From Elusimicrobiota bacterium (GTDB lineage: Bacteria; Elusimicrobiota; Elusimicrobia; Elusimicrobiales; UBA9959): DNA of 64,000 nucleotides. Below the pieces are notes generated by a model, which did not search any database, had not been told where the DNA came from, and saw only the letters and a program-made list of their open reading frames with translations. Numbering within the stretch: the first letter of the stretch is position 1; each line of letters starts with the position of its first letter. The DNA is taken from positions 62,001-126,000 of the forward strand of contig JACQYT010000016.1 of assembly GCA_016208085.1 (NCBI GenBank), in the 5' to 3' direction. Made by a program: the position numbers and the translations under genes. Below, piece by piece: positions 7,401 through 22,400 of this stretch.

Positions 7401-10400
7401 AACAACAACCGCTGTGCCTTATGAAACCTGGCTTTCCTCAAATATCGCCTGGGTTGACGGCGAGGAGTATACTTTCATAGGCAGAGCCCTGGATAAAGCC
7501 TTGAATTATTCCGCGGTGTATTCAACAGTGGCGTTTAAGTATGATGTTTCAGCGCCCAGTTCAACAGTAACAAAGCCGGTGGAGGCACGGACATATTCAC
7601 AGAAACTCGCGCAAATCAGCGGCACAATGATAGACATGCCCGATACCACAAGGCAAAGCGGTATAGACCTTTTTAAGGTCGGAATCTGGAGGGAATCCGA
7701 CGGTAAGTGGTGGAACGGCACGGCTAAAGGCTGGGAGGCGGCCAGAGACGATGTGGCCCACGCCGCGCCGGCGGGCCTGGACTGGAAGCATGAAAGTTTA
7801 GGCGGCTTCTGGGATACCGTCGGAACCGCTGAAACCTTCAAGGTCTATGTCTGGGGACAGGACAAGGTTGACAAACCAGACACAAGTTACAGGAATATAG
7901 AATCCTCAACAGTGTTAAAGAATACCTTTAAATACGAAGTGGCGCCGCCCACTTCCACGGTAACGGCGCCTATTCACAATAAATGGTACAGCGGGGTTTC
8001 AGGCTATGACCTGGCGGAGCTGAAAGGCACCTCATTTGATAGGCCTGTTTCCGGGCCCGGTTCGGGCAATACTGTTTCTAAAATGCAGGCTCATATCAGG
8101 CGGGGAAACAACGACGCGCAGTGCTGGGGCGGCAGCGCTTTTGACACCGACTGCGCCGCTGAAGCCGCCTGGAATAATATGACTTTTGTGGAGGCAAGCA
8201 CCTGGGCCCTGACCACCGGCGGCTCCGGCGGGATCTGGGAAAAAGTAATAGACGGGGAATCTTACAGGGTAAGAGAGCGGGCAAAAGACAATGCCTATGA
8301 CGGGACGGAATCGCTTTCGCCCAATATTGAAAGCGTATTTGAGGAAAACAGGAATGAGAAGATCTTCAAGGTTGATAAATCCACCCCGTCCGCGACGATA
8401 CAAATCCCCAAGGCCCCCGAGGTTTCCGTTCTTTCGGAGGTAAGCGGCACGGCCTCGGACGCGTACTCCGGGGTCCGGGGCGTGGAAGCGGCTTATTACG
8501 GAGAAACCGAAGCCAACTGGTGGAGCCCGGCGGCCAATACCTGGAGCCTTGGCGGCGCCGATTCAGTCCCTCCCGACGCCGCGTTCGTTCCAGCTTCAAC
8601 AACAACCACTTCGCCTGTCACTTTTAAGGTTGAAGGCAGTTCCATCCCCGCTCTTACAAACGGCCGTTTCTATAAGATATTCGCGAGAGGCATGGATAAT
8701 GTCGCCAATAAGGGCGCATTCCCGGGCCAGGCAAATTATACAACGCCTCCCACCCAATCGGCTTTTATCAGGATAAAAAAGGTAACCGCGGCGCCCCAGT
8801 CCTACTTCACGTCTCCGGGCCAGAACGGCCTGTTTTTCAAACCAGCTAATTTAACCGCGCTTGAAGGCACTCTCTCGGACGCCACCACCTGCCAGGTCAG
8901 GGTGATAAACGAGACCCCCGCGCCGGATACGGTCTGGACCGGTTCGGTGTGGGAGTCTACCAGCACTTATCTGAAGGGCTGCGCGGATGACACTTATGTG
9001 GTCGGTAAATCCACGTGCGGCTGGCATGGGACCGATAATCTTACCTGGGTTAAAACACTTGGGAATATCTGGCCGGCAGCCACCAATAAATTCTATGCGC
9101 AAGTGCGAGCAGTTGCAGATACGATTGTAGAACCCTCTCCATTTGAGAGCGTTGGTTTCTATATCGACCCTGAAGTTCCGAGTGTTGAGTTAAAACATCC
9201 ATTGCTTAGCGCGTACCAAGCAGGCGAGGTCAAGGCCAGCACCGCCAACGCCACGGACGCCGGGCTCGGAGAGCTGGATTTTGGAACCGGGAAATTTGAA
9301 ATAGTCCGCTCCTCGGACAGCAAGCATTATACTGGAACAGGTTTCACAAGCACCACCGATTACCTGCTTGCGTCAAGGGTTGTGGATGCCGGCCCTCCCG
9401 CGGTTTTGGACTATCTTGATTCAAATCTGAGCGCCGATACGGTGTTTAAGAACGGCCTGAAATACAAGGTCCGCTTCAGGATAGCGGATAAGGCCGGCAA
9501 TGAGACGGTTACAGCCTATCTTGAATTCATATACGATTTATCCAATGCAACTGCAACTATCAGCGTGCCATTGACCGACAGCGCCATAAACGAGATATCA
9601 ATAAGCTCCGGGGCGCATAAAGATGCTGATCCCGATATACTAGACAGCGATATAGGGCCGTCAGGCGTGGACAAGGTTGAAGTGTCAATATTTGCGGTCA
9701 GCGGTTCAAATGCCAACCAGTATTATAACAGGGCAAAAGGCACGTTTTCAAATCCAACTGAGTCCACTTCCTGGTCAACCATGACTGTTCATGCAAGTTC
9801 CTGGACCTTTGCCGAGGTTTCCCAACTGGTAAACGCCATGCAGGACGGCGTTTTCTACAGCATGCGCTCAAGGGCCTGGGATAAAGCCCGCAATCAGCAG
9901 ACTATATATTCCGTCCCGGAATCCTCGCGCGGTTATGTCTGGGACGTCTCGCCGCCCACAATAAGGCCGACAAAGCCGCTTGAGGGCGCTAAATGGCGGC
10001 CCTCTACGATTACGGATATCCAGGGCACTGCCAATGAGGAGCCCTCGGGCGACTGGAAGAGAAATTCGGGCTTTAGAAAAGTGGATGACGACACGGACAT
10101 TGAGATGACTTACTTAAATGGCCCGGATACTTATTACTGGACGTCCACAGGCTGGTCAAGCGCTACAGTCAGCGTTGTGCAAAGGCCGGTTGAACTTTCA
10201 GGCTCAACCACAATATGGAATCTCATTCCAAAACCTGTGGATGACACAACCGAGCCTTACAGCAAGGATTCCTGGCAGTATGCCGGCGACAGGGAATTCC
10301 GTCTGCGCGCTAAAGCAAGGGACGCTGCCACGGATGCGGCGGGTTATTACAACAGAAACGTGAGCGCTTTCTTCGGCGATGACGGCGCCAACGATTATTC

Positions 10401-13400
10401 AACCTTTATCGTGGACCCTACCGCCCCGGTTTCCTCCATAACGGCGCCGACAGCGGCTTTTGTGAGCACCCTGACGGTAATCAACGGCACCGCCAATGCC
10501 GATATTTCCGGCCTGGCTGAGCTTAAAATAAAACTCCTCAGAAACGCCGATAGCTGGGAATGGACAGGCTCCTCCTGGACGAATGTGGGAACCCCCTGGT
10601 GGTCCACGACCACCATCCTGAGCGCGACTGAGTGGGAATACACTAAAATTATAAACGCTTTTGAAAATGATAAGGAATATACTATTTCCCACAAAGCGAC
10701 GGACGCTTCGGGGAACATTGAAGCCGAGGTGAAAAGGGCGTTTAAATTTGACAATGCCGCTCCAAGCTCCAAATATACAAAACCGCCGGACCCGGCCACG
10801 GCGCTGAACCCTCCCCCGTATTCCAATCAGAGCATCTCGACAAGAAAGCTGGATAAACTCATAGGCACGGCCGCTGAGGCAAGCGGTTCAAATCAATCAG
10901 GTCTGGCTGAAATCTGGATAGCAATTGCCTCAGGCACAGGCTCCGGAGCTTTGTGGTGGTCAAATACCGACGGCAAATTCAGCGTCAGCCAGACCGAGGT
11001 GTATTGGTCGTCAAAGGTAGTAACCGGGACCGGCTGGGAGTATACACACGCCAATCTTCCTACCACGACAAGTTTTTCGAACGGCTCCGTCTGCAAGGCG
11101 TTTATAAGAGTGAAGGATACGGTCGGCAACTGGGCCGGCAATATAACAAATCCGGGCGATGCCGGTGAAATATCCCAGCAGTTTATATATGACGATGTCA
11201 TTCCAACTGTTGAAATAGGCGCGCCAAACAAGAAATTTTACAACAATATACTCACTACCCTGTGGGGAACCGCGTGGGACGGGGGAACAGGCGCAAACAA
11301 ATCGGGAGTGGATATTGTGAAAATCGCGGTCAGGGAAGCCGGCACGGGCTGGTGGAATTTTGCCACGAACGGGGGTTTCAACGTTTCCGACGCGGCCGAT
11401 GTGAACGGCGACGCCTGGACAAGCGCGCCCCTGACCGATCTGGGCAGCGGCAAATATAAATGGGAGCTCGCTTTTTCAACGGCAAGGTACGCCACCGGCA
11501 ACGATTACCAGGTTGTGGCAAGGCCGAAAGACAAGGCGACGAACATACAAGGCGGCGCTCCTCCCGCGGCGGAAGGCTATACCTTCACTTACGATAACGC
11601 GAAGCCTTCCACATACATTGATATGCCCAAGGATAATGCCGCGTATAATACTCTGACCGAGCTTAACGGCACCGCTGATGACGCCAATGTGGGGATTAAA
11701 GAAGTCAGGATGACGATCTTCAACATTACCGACGACAAATATTACGATCCCGCCAAGAACCCGGTGTGGACTACCGGCCCGGAGACGGACGCCCCCTGGG
11801 TTTTGACAAACGCTGTTTTATACGTCACTTCCGCCGCCTGGAAGTATTCAATTACTGACTCAACCTGGACAAGCGGCAAACAATACAGGGCCAGGCTGAG
11901 GGCCGAGGATAAAGCGGACAATCTGCACGTGGCCCTTGCCACGGCGACGTTTATTTTTGACACTAATGTGCCTGTATCCACCGTCACCTACCCCGCCGAC
12001 GGAGTTCATTATACGGCGGCTATAAAGCCGTTTACGATCAAAGGAACAAGTTTCGACTATCCGCTGGGCACAAAAGCGGAGGTAAACGAGATAAAGATGT
12101 ATGTCAGGCGCAACAGTGACAGTTATTACTGGACGGGCAGCGCCTGGCAGTCCGCGGAGTATAGTTTCGACATTGTTTCCCCGCCTTTCGATAATTGGGA
12201 AAAGGCGATGTCGGATGATATGTTCATCGGCAATGACGGCGAGATTTTCAGGGTTGAGACCAAGGCAAGGGATAGAGCGACAAACCAGGAAGCAAAGGGG
12301 CTGAAAACCAGTTTTGTCTATGATTTGCAAAGGCCCACCGCCACAATAACCTATCCTTCCGACAAGGGTTATATAAGCAAAACCGGGAAAATAACAGGAA
12401 CAGCCTATGACCCGCCGAATGGGAAAGTCAAGGAAGTATACCTGAGAATAAAACAGCTTACAGGCCCAAAACCCGACCATTACTGGCGGATCTCCGATTC
12501 AAGCTGGACAGTTGAAAACGCTCCGGCTGTCTGGAACGCGGTCACTTCATCCGGAACATTAAGCCCCGACGCCACCTCCTGGCAATTGGGTACGACTCCC
12601 TGGCAGACAGGCGAGGTCTATGAGATGAACGCTTATGCCATAGACAAAGCGGGTTGGACGCAGCAAGTTTACAGCACAGCCACGCAGATAGTGGCGGATT
12701 TTACGGCGCCGACTTCAACAGTGACATTCCCGGCCCATGGCGATGACTTAAATAGTGAAGTTTCCGTGATCAAAGGCTCCGCCGTGGACGCCTCTCCGGG
12801 CAAACTGGATAAGGTTCTTGTTTCCTATTATAAGGTCACGGCTACGGCCGGTTACTGGGACATAGCCACGGGAAAGTGGAATTCAGCGGCTGAAAAATTT
12901 TATGAAGCCGCAATCCTGGCTGATAACAGGTGGGAGGCCACGGGAGCGTCAACCCCGACCTGGGTAAGAACAACCGACGGAGTGGAATACCAGGTTTTCG
13001 CCAAAGGAGTTGATAAAGCGGGAAATGAAGTGGCAAAGCCCGGCGCCGCCGCGGCTGATACCTCATTAGTCCAGTTTAAATTACGGGCTATAGTTCCAAC
13101 GTCAGGTATCACGGCGCCTGACGGCCTTACTCCCCATTGGAAGGCTTCACCCATTCCGACTATCCAGGGAACAGCCCTTAATGCCACCACTGTCCAGGTC
13201 AGGATCGTGGATTTCGGACCCGACCTGACAGAGCAGGCGGGAAGCGATGATCTGGCCTGGGACGGCGGAAAATGGGTTTCAACCGCCACCTTCACCGGGT
13301 TTACCGGAGTTAAGGATTTTGACGGCGCCAACTGGTCATGGTCAATCGCTTCGGACAAATGGAACGTGAACAGGAATTACAGGGCCGCCTCAAAGGGGCT

Positions 13401-16400
13401 TGACGTCACAAATAGTCTTGAGGAAACTCCCAAGTCCGAGGACAGCAGAACATTTGTGATAGATTCCACGGAGCCGGTTGCGCTGATAACCAAACCTGAT
13501 AAAAGGTATCTCGTGTTTTTAAGCACTGTTTCAGGCACTGCCACGGATACCGCGCCTGGCGTGGTTAAAAACACTTATTTCAGGGTTAAAAGAGACGCGG
13601 CGGATGAATACTGGAACTGGAAGGCTTCAACATTTACTGCCCTGGACGGCGCCAATACTGACTTAACATCGGCTCTCGCGGACGGGCTCTGGAGTTATAC
13701 AACTGATTATTTCAAGACCAGCAAGGCATGGGAGGCTGATAAAACCTATATAGTCCGGTTCTTCGCGGTTGATAAAGCCGGCAATCAGGGCACTGCCAGC
13801 GAAAAAACATTCACTTTTGATATTTCATCGCCAACAACGAGAATATTGATTCCTTACGATTCCAATAAAAAGGGCATGCGGTCTCTGCCTTCTGTTTCAG
13901 GAACTGCAAAAGACAACTGGAAAAATGAAAGGGTGCAGATAGCGATGCAAAAGCAGGCGGAGACTCCCATCTGGTATGACGGCTCTGGTTTTACAGTAAC
14001 CGGCGCGGATCCAAACTGGCTTGAGGTGACAAACTCAGTGGGTTTCCTGTCCCCCGACGCTACAAGCTGGGCTTATGCACCGGCCGGCATGGACGAGGAT
14101 TTTGCATCTGGCTATAAATACCTGATACTTACGAGAGGGATTGACGTCGCGACAAATGTCCAGGACGTATTTGAGGTGGACGTTTCTTCAATGTATATGA
14201 CCATGGACAAACACGCTCCGGATTCTTTGATAGTCCGGCCGCTTGACGATGGGGACGGCAAAAGCGGAAGGTACAGGTCTTCAGACATAGGCCAGACCGG
14301 CAACTCAACGCACCTGAAAGGAACCGCCTCGGATAATCCGGCTTCCTATCCCAGCGGCGTAAGCAAGGTTCAGATCAGGCTTTCATATTTAAAGGATGGA
14401 GACACATATTACTGGACCGGTTCGGCTTTCAGCTCATATACGGTCACTGAAACCACCGCCTGGCAGGGAACTTCACTTTCAGGAAGCGCTCCGACCTGGA
14501 ACTGGGATTATATGACTGACATAGCCTGGAAGTCAGAGGACAGGGAATATAAATTAGAATCAAAAGCAATGGACGACTCAAGGCTTTCCGATGATACAGG
14601 CGACGGCAACTGGGAGACCGCCGCGGCCAGGCCCGATGATATACGGTATCTTATTGTGGACGACAGCCCGCCTTCGGTGCTGATAACAAGCCCTGTTGAC
14701 GGAGCAAAGTTAAACGTAACGCCGGAGATAAAAGGCACGGCCAACGCCGAGCTGGCGGGGCTCAGGGACGTGCGGATAAAGGTGTCTTCCAACGCGGCGG
14801 GAACCTGGGTGCTGGTGAGCGACAACAACCAGGCGGACGGTATCTGGGTCAGTTCCTGGAGCTGGACGGGTTTAAGCGGTTTGAAGGACGGAACCACGTA
14901 CCAGATAGTGGCAAAAGACCAGGACAATGCGCTCAACTGGGCTACTGTGTATTCAACTATAACTTTCGTCTACGACATAACGGCGCCCGTTGTGAAGATA
15001 GTCAAGCCCGTTGACGCAAGGTATTACGGCAGAAATTCGTCAATAGCGGATTATTATCTGGATACGCTCAGCGGCACGGCCGCGGACGCGTATGATGTGA
15101 AAAAAACGGAGATACAGATATACGAGGTGAATACAAGTTCCTACTGGCATACCACAGGCTGGAAAGTGGATGTAAGCAGCTGGCATAACGCGGGTAAAGA
15201 GACCTGGCAATTCGGTACGCCGCCGCTTACGGACGGTTATAAGTACCGGGTGGAGGCGCGGGCATACGACATAGCCGGGAATTTAAGCGCCTACACCACC
15301 AATTACGCCTATTATGATTCAACCGTGCCGCAGGCGGCCCTGAAAAAACCCGATAATTCGGGTTTTTACAGGGATTTGCCGGAGATAACCGGCACCGCCG
15401 CCGATCCCGCGAGCGCCGGCCCGTATAAATCGGATATGCTCAAGGCGCAGGTGGCGATACAGAAAGATCCGCCCGGGGGCGACTGGTGGAACGGCTCGGC
15501 TTTTGTCTCAGTCGAGAGAGTCTGGTTAGATGACAGTTCGCATAGCTGGCCTGACTGGGTACTGACAGGAGCGAGCACGCCCACCTGGGCGACAAATACA
15601 AAATACCGGGTGGAGGCGCTGTCCTTTGACGTATCCAGGAACACCTCCACCGTGGCGACGCAGGAATTTGTGTATGATACGCAATTGCCTGTTGCAAAGA
15701 CAACCGTACCCGCAAGCGCCTATATTAATTCCCTGAAGTATATAGAGGGAACCTCGGCGGACTCAAATAGTCTGGGCGGGATAAAGTTAGCGGAACTGCG
15801 CGTAAAGAATATAGGGGCAAACGCGTACTGGAGCTGGGTGGATAAGGATTACACAATATCGGACGCGAACCAGGCCTGGTATGTGGCGTCTTCAACCGTT
15901 AGTCCTGCATATTCGGCCTGGTTTTCAACAGGCACGCCGCCCGGCAAGCCGGACGGTGTGAATTTTATAAGCGGGATAGATTATGAGATACACTCCCGGG
16001 CGCTGGACAAGGCGGACAATTACGACAATGTTTATTCAACAAAGACATTCAGGTTTGACAGCGAAGCGCCGATCTCAAGCGTAACAACCCCGTCTGCGTT
16101 ATATGTATCCAATAACGCTCCCATTACAATATCAGGGACAAGTTATGACCCGGGCGGCAGCGGGGTAACAGTAGTGAAGGTTAAGATCCGCAGGAACAGC
16201 GATAATTACTGGTGGTCCGCTTCGGATGCCCAGTTTGCGGCCGCGGAAGGCGATAATAATACCTCAGGGACCAATCCCTGGAGCATAAACATAACGGCGG
16301 GGCTATTGGACAATGTATCCTATTATGTGCAGACAAGCGCCAGGGACCAGGCCGGGTTAATAGAGGCCTATCCCGGTTATAGTCCCCGGACCTTCTGGAT

Positions 16401-19400
16401 AGATTATTCAAGCCCGACCAGCGGTATAACCCAGCCGGTAGACGGCAAATACTATAAATCATTAGCGAGTCTCAAGGGAACAGCCAAAGATATCACTGCC
16501 GGGTTAAAAGAGGCGGGGATACTATTACAGGATTTAACCAAGAGCGCCTCATACTGGAATGCGGTCACGCCGGCATGGGAGACTTCGCCGGTATATTCCA
16601 CATCTTCAGTGACAGGCGCAAAGCCCGATTATAACTGGGAGCTTTCAAAACTGCCTTCCTGGACGCAGGAGACAAAGTATCTGGCGGTTTCAAGGGCAAA
16701 AGACAATTCAGAGCCGGTTTTAACGCAGACGGTGTTTAACGCGGGCATAAGTTCAAATTCATTCGTATATGATGTGATAAAGCCGACCTCAGTGATAACC
16801 CTGCCTGTAAATAACGGCGTATACGGCGGGTCCGGCAATCCGATAGGGACGATCGAGGGAACCGGGTTTGACAGCGATACGGCCTATACGGGCGGCCCGG
16901 CCGCGCCGCAAAAGCGCGTTGAGAAAGCCTATCTCGCGGCCAAACAAGACTGGACCACAATGTGGTGGGATGTCAGTAAAGGCACCTTCAGCGCCGCGGC
17001 GGCGATCTGGTATGCGGGAACGTTTGATACCGACGATAAATGGTATTGGACAGGAGCAAGCACGCCGACATACGTGAGCGGCAAGAAATATCTGCTCAGG
17101 ACACGGACCACGGACTATGCCGGCAATGAGGAGGATGCGTTTATAAGCGGCAAGAACGAGGTGGTATTCACTTATGACACGGCCCCGCCCGAGGCGGTGG
17201 CGCTTTACCCGGTAAATAACGAGCATTACAACAGTATTGATTCTGCAAACGGGACAGCCAAAGACGATGTGGGCATAGCTGTAAATTCAGTTGAATTTAC
17301 ATTAAGGGAGGTAGGCGGCAACTGGTGGAACGGTTCTACGTTTACGCTTACAAGCGAAACCTACCTGAAGGCAAATAATGCCGAGGGCGCAAGCGTCAGC
17401 TGGTCCACTGGAACGCTTAAATTCCAGACCAATTACACCTATGGAATAAAGGCCCGGGCGGTCGATAAAGCCGGCAATACAGGCGCCGCCTCGGGCGAGA
17501 ACCAGTTTATATACGATATAACCCCGCCGACAGCGACTGTGAGTGTGCCCGTAAATAACGGCAAATACAGAACAATAACACAGCTTAAAGGCGAACATAC
17601 CGACACCTCGCCCGGGATATCGCAGAGGGCGGAGGCGAGGATACATGATGAAGGGCCGGATTCAGCTGGGTATTATAACGGCGTGGACGGCTGGTCAACC
17701 TCGGTGGTCTGGATAGCCACGGAGACCACTGGCAATTTTAAACTATATCCGAGCAGCTGGGTGTACGATGTAAGCGATATCTGGACAACCGGTCACAAGT
17801 ATTCGGTGGTATCAAGGGCGAAGGATAAGGCTGGCAATTATCAAACAATATTTGACGTTGGTAATTCATCTAATACGTTTATATTTGACAACAGCGCTCC
17901 GAACACAGGCGTTACGATACCGGCCCAAAAAGCGAACAACGCTATAAGCAAGGTAGGCGGGACGGCAAAGGATTTGCCTGATGCGCCCAAGTATAAAGCT
18001 GGAATGACGAGCGGAAATGGTTCGGTAAAACTTACGCTCTACAATAAAACCACCGGCAAATACTGGACAGGTTCGGCCTGGACTGGAACAAGCCCGTCTA
18101 CCTTCACGGCGGATACGGCCGACAACTGGGCTAACTGGGAATATGCGATAAGCGCCTGGCAGACAGACAATGAATTTGACATAAAGACATGGGGAACGGA
18201 CGATATCGGCAATGAAGAGGCGCCTTCGGTCAAGTTCACGCTCATTTACGACACGACCCCGCCTTCGGTGCTGATAACCTCACCCACGGCCGCGGCCATG
18301 AAATCATTATCTCCGATTTTCGGCACCGCCAACGCCGATCTGGCGGGGCATAAAGGCAGTGAATTAAAGGTTTCAACGGGCAGCGGAGCCGATACAAGGT
18401 ACTGGACGGGCTCGGCCTGGACCGCTTCTGAAACCTGGCTTGCCACTACAAGGCTCGGCAATACCTCCTGGCAGTATGAACTGGGCGACGCGGCGCTTAA
18501 AGACGACGTGGTTTACACCTTTATAGCGAAGTCGCTTGATAATGCCGGCAATTATTCCTCGGTTTACTCCACTTATACGGTAACCTACGATACCACTGGT
18601 CCCAATGTTTCCCTTGCTTTCCCGAAAAACGGCGAAGCTTATTCAACCATAAAAGTTTCAACTCCCGCAGCGGGAACATCTTCAAACCCGCAGTCTTCGC
18701 CCAATACCGGCGTAAGTACGGTTACGGTCGCTATAACCGATACCGTGGATAGTAAGTGTTTTGACGGGGCTTCATTTACGGCATGCTCCGCCTCAATCTG
18801 GCTTGGGATTAATAACGGAACGGTTGCCGACTGGAAATATAATGATCCGGACATCGCCTTTACCGGCGATCACGAGTATAAGTTCGAAGCCAGGGCGACG
18901 GATATCGCGAAAAACGACTCGGCCGTTAAATCCGCGGCAGTCAAATATGACGTTGACAGGCCGACTTCGTCCATTACCGCTCCGCCGGCCGATCCCGACT
19001 ATGTAAACAAACTGGACAAACTCTCGGGAACGGCAAGCGATGACCCCGGAAATAATAAAAATTATGAGGCGAGATTAGGCACTTATACTCTTAAGACAGC
19101 AATGAAACTGCGCTATGGCGGCTGGTGGAACGGCGTCGACGCTTTTGACGGCGCTAACCCTGTATGGTATGAGGCGGCGGTCGACACGGGCCCTTACGGC
19201 TCGGGCGCGGTTGTTTTAGACTGGGCATACAATCTCCCGGCAAATATCCAGGATGTGATAGTTTCGCTTAAAACAACCGATTATGTCGCCGTTTCCTGGG
19301 CTTATGATCTGGCTCTGAACAGAGAATATGGGCCGCCTAATGCGGAGCCAAAGGCCAGTGATATCCCGGCCGGAGTCGGGAAAATAATCAAGTTTGACAA

Positions 19401-22400
19401 CGAGATTCCCACCGCTATCTCTACATTTCCCGCGAACGGCTCCTACCATAACTGGGACTCGTTAAAACTCGGCCCTCTCCGCGGCACTGCCGACGACAAA
19501 GGTAAAACCGACAGGGTTCATATTCTTGTAAAATCCAAAAACATGAACGCGACCTGGAAAGAAACTTATCTGGCCACAACCGATGACTGGGATGATACAA
19601 ACATAAGATATGGACGTTGGAGCACCACTACTTATAACAATGGCGCCTGGGAGGTGGCTATTCCGTCGTTTACCCCGGTCAATAACCACAGAATATACAT
19701 CTGGACCAGGGCGGTTGATAAAGCGGGGAACTGGATGCCGAACCCGACAAATACCCAGATAGACGACAATCAGAATCCAGACGGCTCAGCGGCCGGTTCG
19801 TTTATTTACGACAACAGCATCCCGGAAACAAAAGTGACCGTTCCGGAAAAATACGCTATCGCAAATGCCACGGGACTTGTGAGAGGAACTTCTTATGACG
19901 GCTCTCCCGAGCCGAGCGGCGTGAGCGAGGTCAGGTTAAGGCTGAGACGCTCGGACGATAAGTACTGGGATTTCGTCAATAACGACTGGACTGCCGCGGC
20001 CGCAAACACTTACAGCACCAACGGCACAAACCCCTGGGAGAAAATTTTTGAAGCGTCCTCGCAGAAAGACGGCTATCAGTATGATTTTTACCATTTTGCA
20101 AAGGATAACGCCCTCAATAATTCAGGCGGCGCTTATTTTTCCACTTTCACGTTTATACTTGATATGACAACCCCCACTTCCAAAACGACCTTTCCCGAGC
20201 ATAACAGCTTCCTGGGTTCCGTCACTAAAATAGAGGGGACCGCCGATGACAGCGTTGAAAATATCCAGGGCTGGGCCGCGCCGAGGAATTTTGAATCCGA
20301 AATAAGCTCCTACTCCACAACGGCGGTTGAAATCGCGATGCAAAGGCTTACCGATAATAAATGGTGGGACGGATCGGCTTTCGCTTCCGCCTCAAGAATC
20401 TGGTCAAGCGGAACTTTCACCGGCGCTTCCTCCGGCACCTGGAAGTATAATCTTCCCGACACGGCAATCGCTGATGGAACCACTTATTACGTAATGAGCA
20501 GAACGCAGGACATCGCTTTAAATCTCCAGACCGTTTATACCACCAATTTCTTCACGGGCGATACGACAAAGCCCGTCGGCATTTCAACCTCGCCCACGGG
20601 AACCGTAACCGCGATTTCCGGGATTTACGGGACAGCCCAGGACACCCTGCCGGGAGAGCTGAGAGCCGCCCAGGTCGTTAAACTGTCGCTTAAAACATCC
20701 AACGCCAAATGCTATGACCCGGACCAGAATGCTTTTGTCGCGTGCCCCACGGACACGTATCCGGGCAACAGGATCTGGTTTACGACGGGAACCGTCAATG
20801 ATCCGAAAGGCCAGCCCGCCGAGTGGGTATGGAATACCTCGCATATAACCGCCTGGATCAACAATGAAACCTACAATGCAATCGCGATGCCGATTGACAA
20901 AGCGGGTAACCAGAAAGACGCTCCGACCACTGAAACCTCCGATATATCATTTAAGCTGGTGGCTCCGACCGCTGATACTACAATTGACGCGCCGGTGGGG
21001 CCTGAGCTGAGGAGTTATCAGGCAGGCGATATAACGCAGATAAACGGCTTCGGAACAAACCTGAGGGCGACTAACAGCATACAGATACGGCTCAAGAGAC
21101 TGCTGAACGCCACAAGCTGGTGGTATGAGCCCGACAAAAAATGGGTCAATTCGGATACTTATACATTTGTCAATCACACCGGCGGCACCTGGGCTATGTC
21201 AATCAGCACCACGGCTTTTACCATTGACAACTCTTCATATGCATTTTCAACCGTCGGCTATAATATCACGGATGAAGCTGAAGATCCCCCGACCGTGAGA
21301 ACAATAGTAATTGACAACACAAAACCGGCCGGCGCTATTCTTTCGCCTGCGAAGTCCTGGTATAACCAATTTCCGACAGTTTCAGGAACCGCGACCGACC
21401 CGAAAAGTATTCTCGCGCAGCCGTTGAAAAAAGCGGACGTGGCGGACAAGGCCCATGTCTATGTCAGGATACGGGACATAGACAGCGGCAAATACTGGGA
21501 TGGGGACTCGTTTGAAACCGCTGAAACCGACATTGAAACTTCATATGACGACACCTTAACGCTGGTTGACTGGTCTACGGCTACCGCTATTAATTCCGCT
21601 TTGCTGGACGGCAAGAATTATAAAACCTATCTCAGCCCCAAGGATAGGGCGCAAAACAGGGAGCTGGATCCGGCCAATATGCCGCAATACGAAGTTATTT
21701 TTGATACTTCTCTGCCTAACTCGTACCTGGCTTCTCCCACAACGTATCAGATTTTAAGGGACATCGCCGAAATCACGGGAACCGCCAGGGATCCGGTCGG
21801 TTCAAACCCGCCGAATTTTAACTCGGATCTGGCCGGGGTTGAACTGCAGATATATTACGAGCAGGGGGTTAAGTGGTGGTACGACAGCTCAGGGAAATTT
21901 GCCGTAGACGGTTCAAGTTTCAATATCGTCTCAGGGACCACTCCATGGAAATACTCCCATACGGCCCTGGCCGGCGCGCTTACCTCCGGCAAATACTATA
22001 TTCTCCAGTCAAGAGCGCTGGACAGGGCCGGCAATACCCAGTCCGGATTTGAAATCCCCAAGTCCTCCCGGACATTTATCTGGGATAAAGACGCGCCGGC
22101 TTCGGGAATTATCGCGCCGCTGGCCGACGGAAATTACAAGCCCGACGGGCTTGCGGGCCCAACCGCCTTAAACGGAACGGCGACCGACCCCGCCCTGCCT
22201 TTTGTGACCGAACAGTTGAAGAAAGTGCAGATTAACCTGGGTTATCTGGACGGCGAGACCACTTATTATTGGACCGGTTCGGCTTTCAGCTCAAATACGA
22301 CTGAAACCGTCGCCTGGATAAACGCTATCGGAACCGGGACCTGGAGATACCCGTTTGACAGCGCCAACTGGGTTTCGGACAAGAAGTATACGCTGATGAC

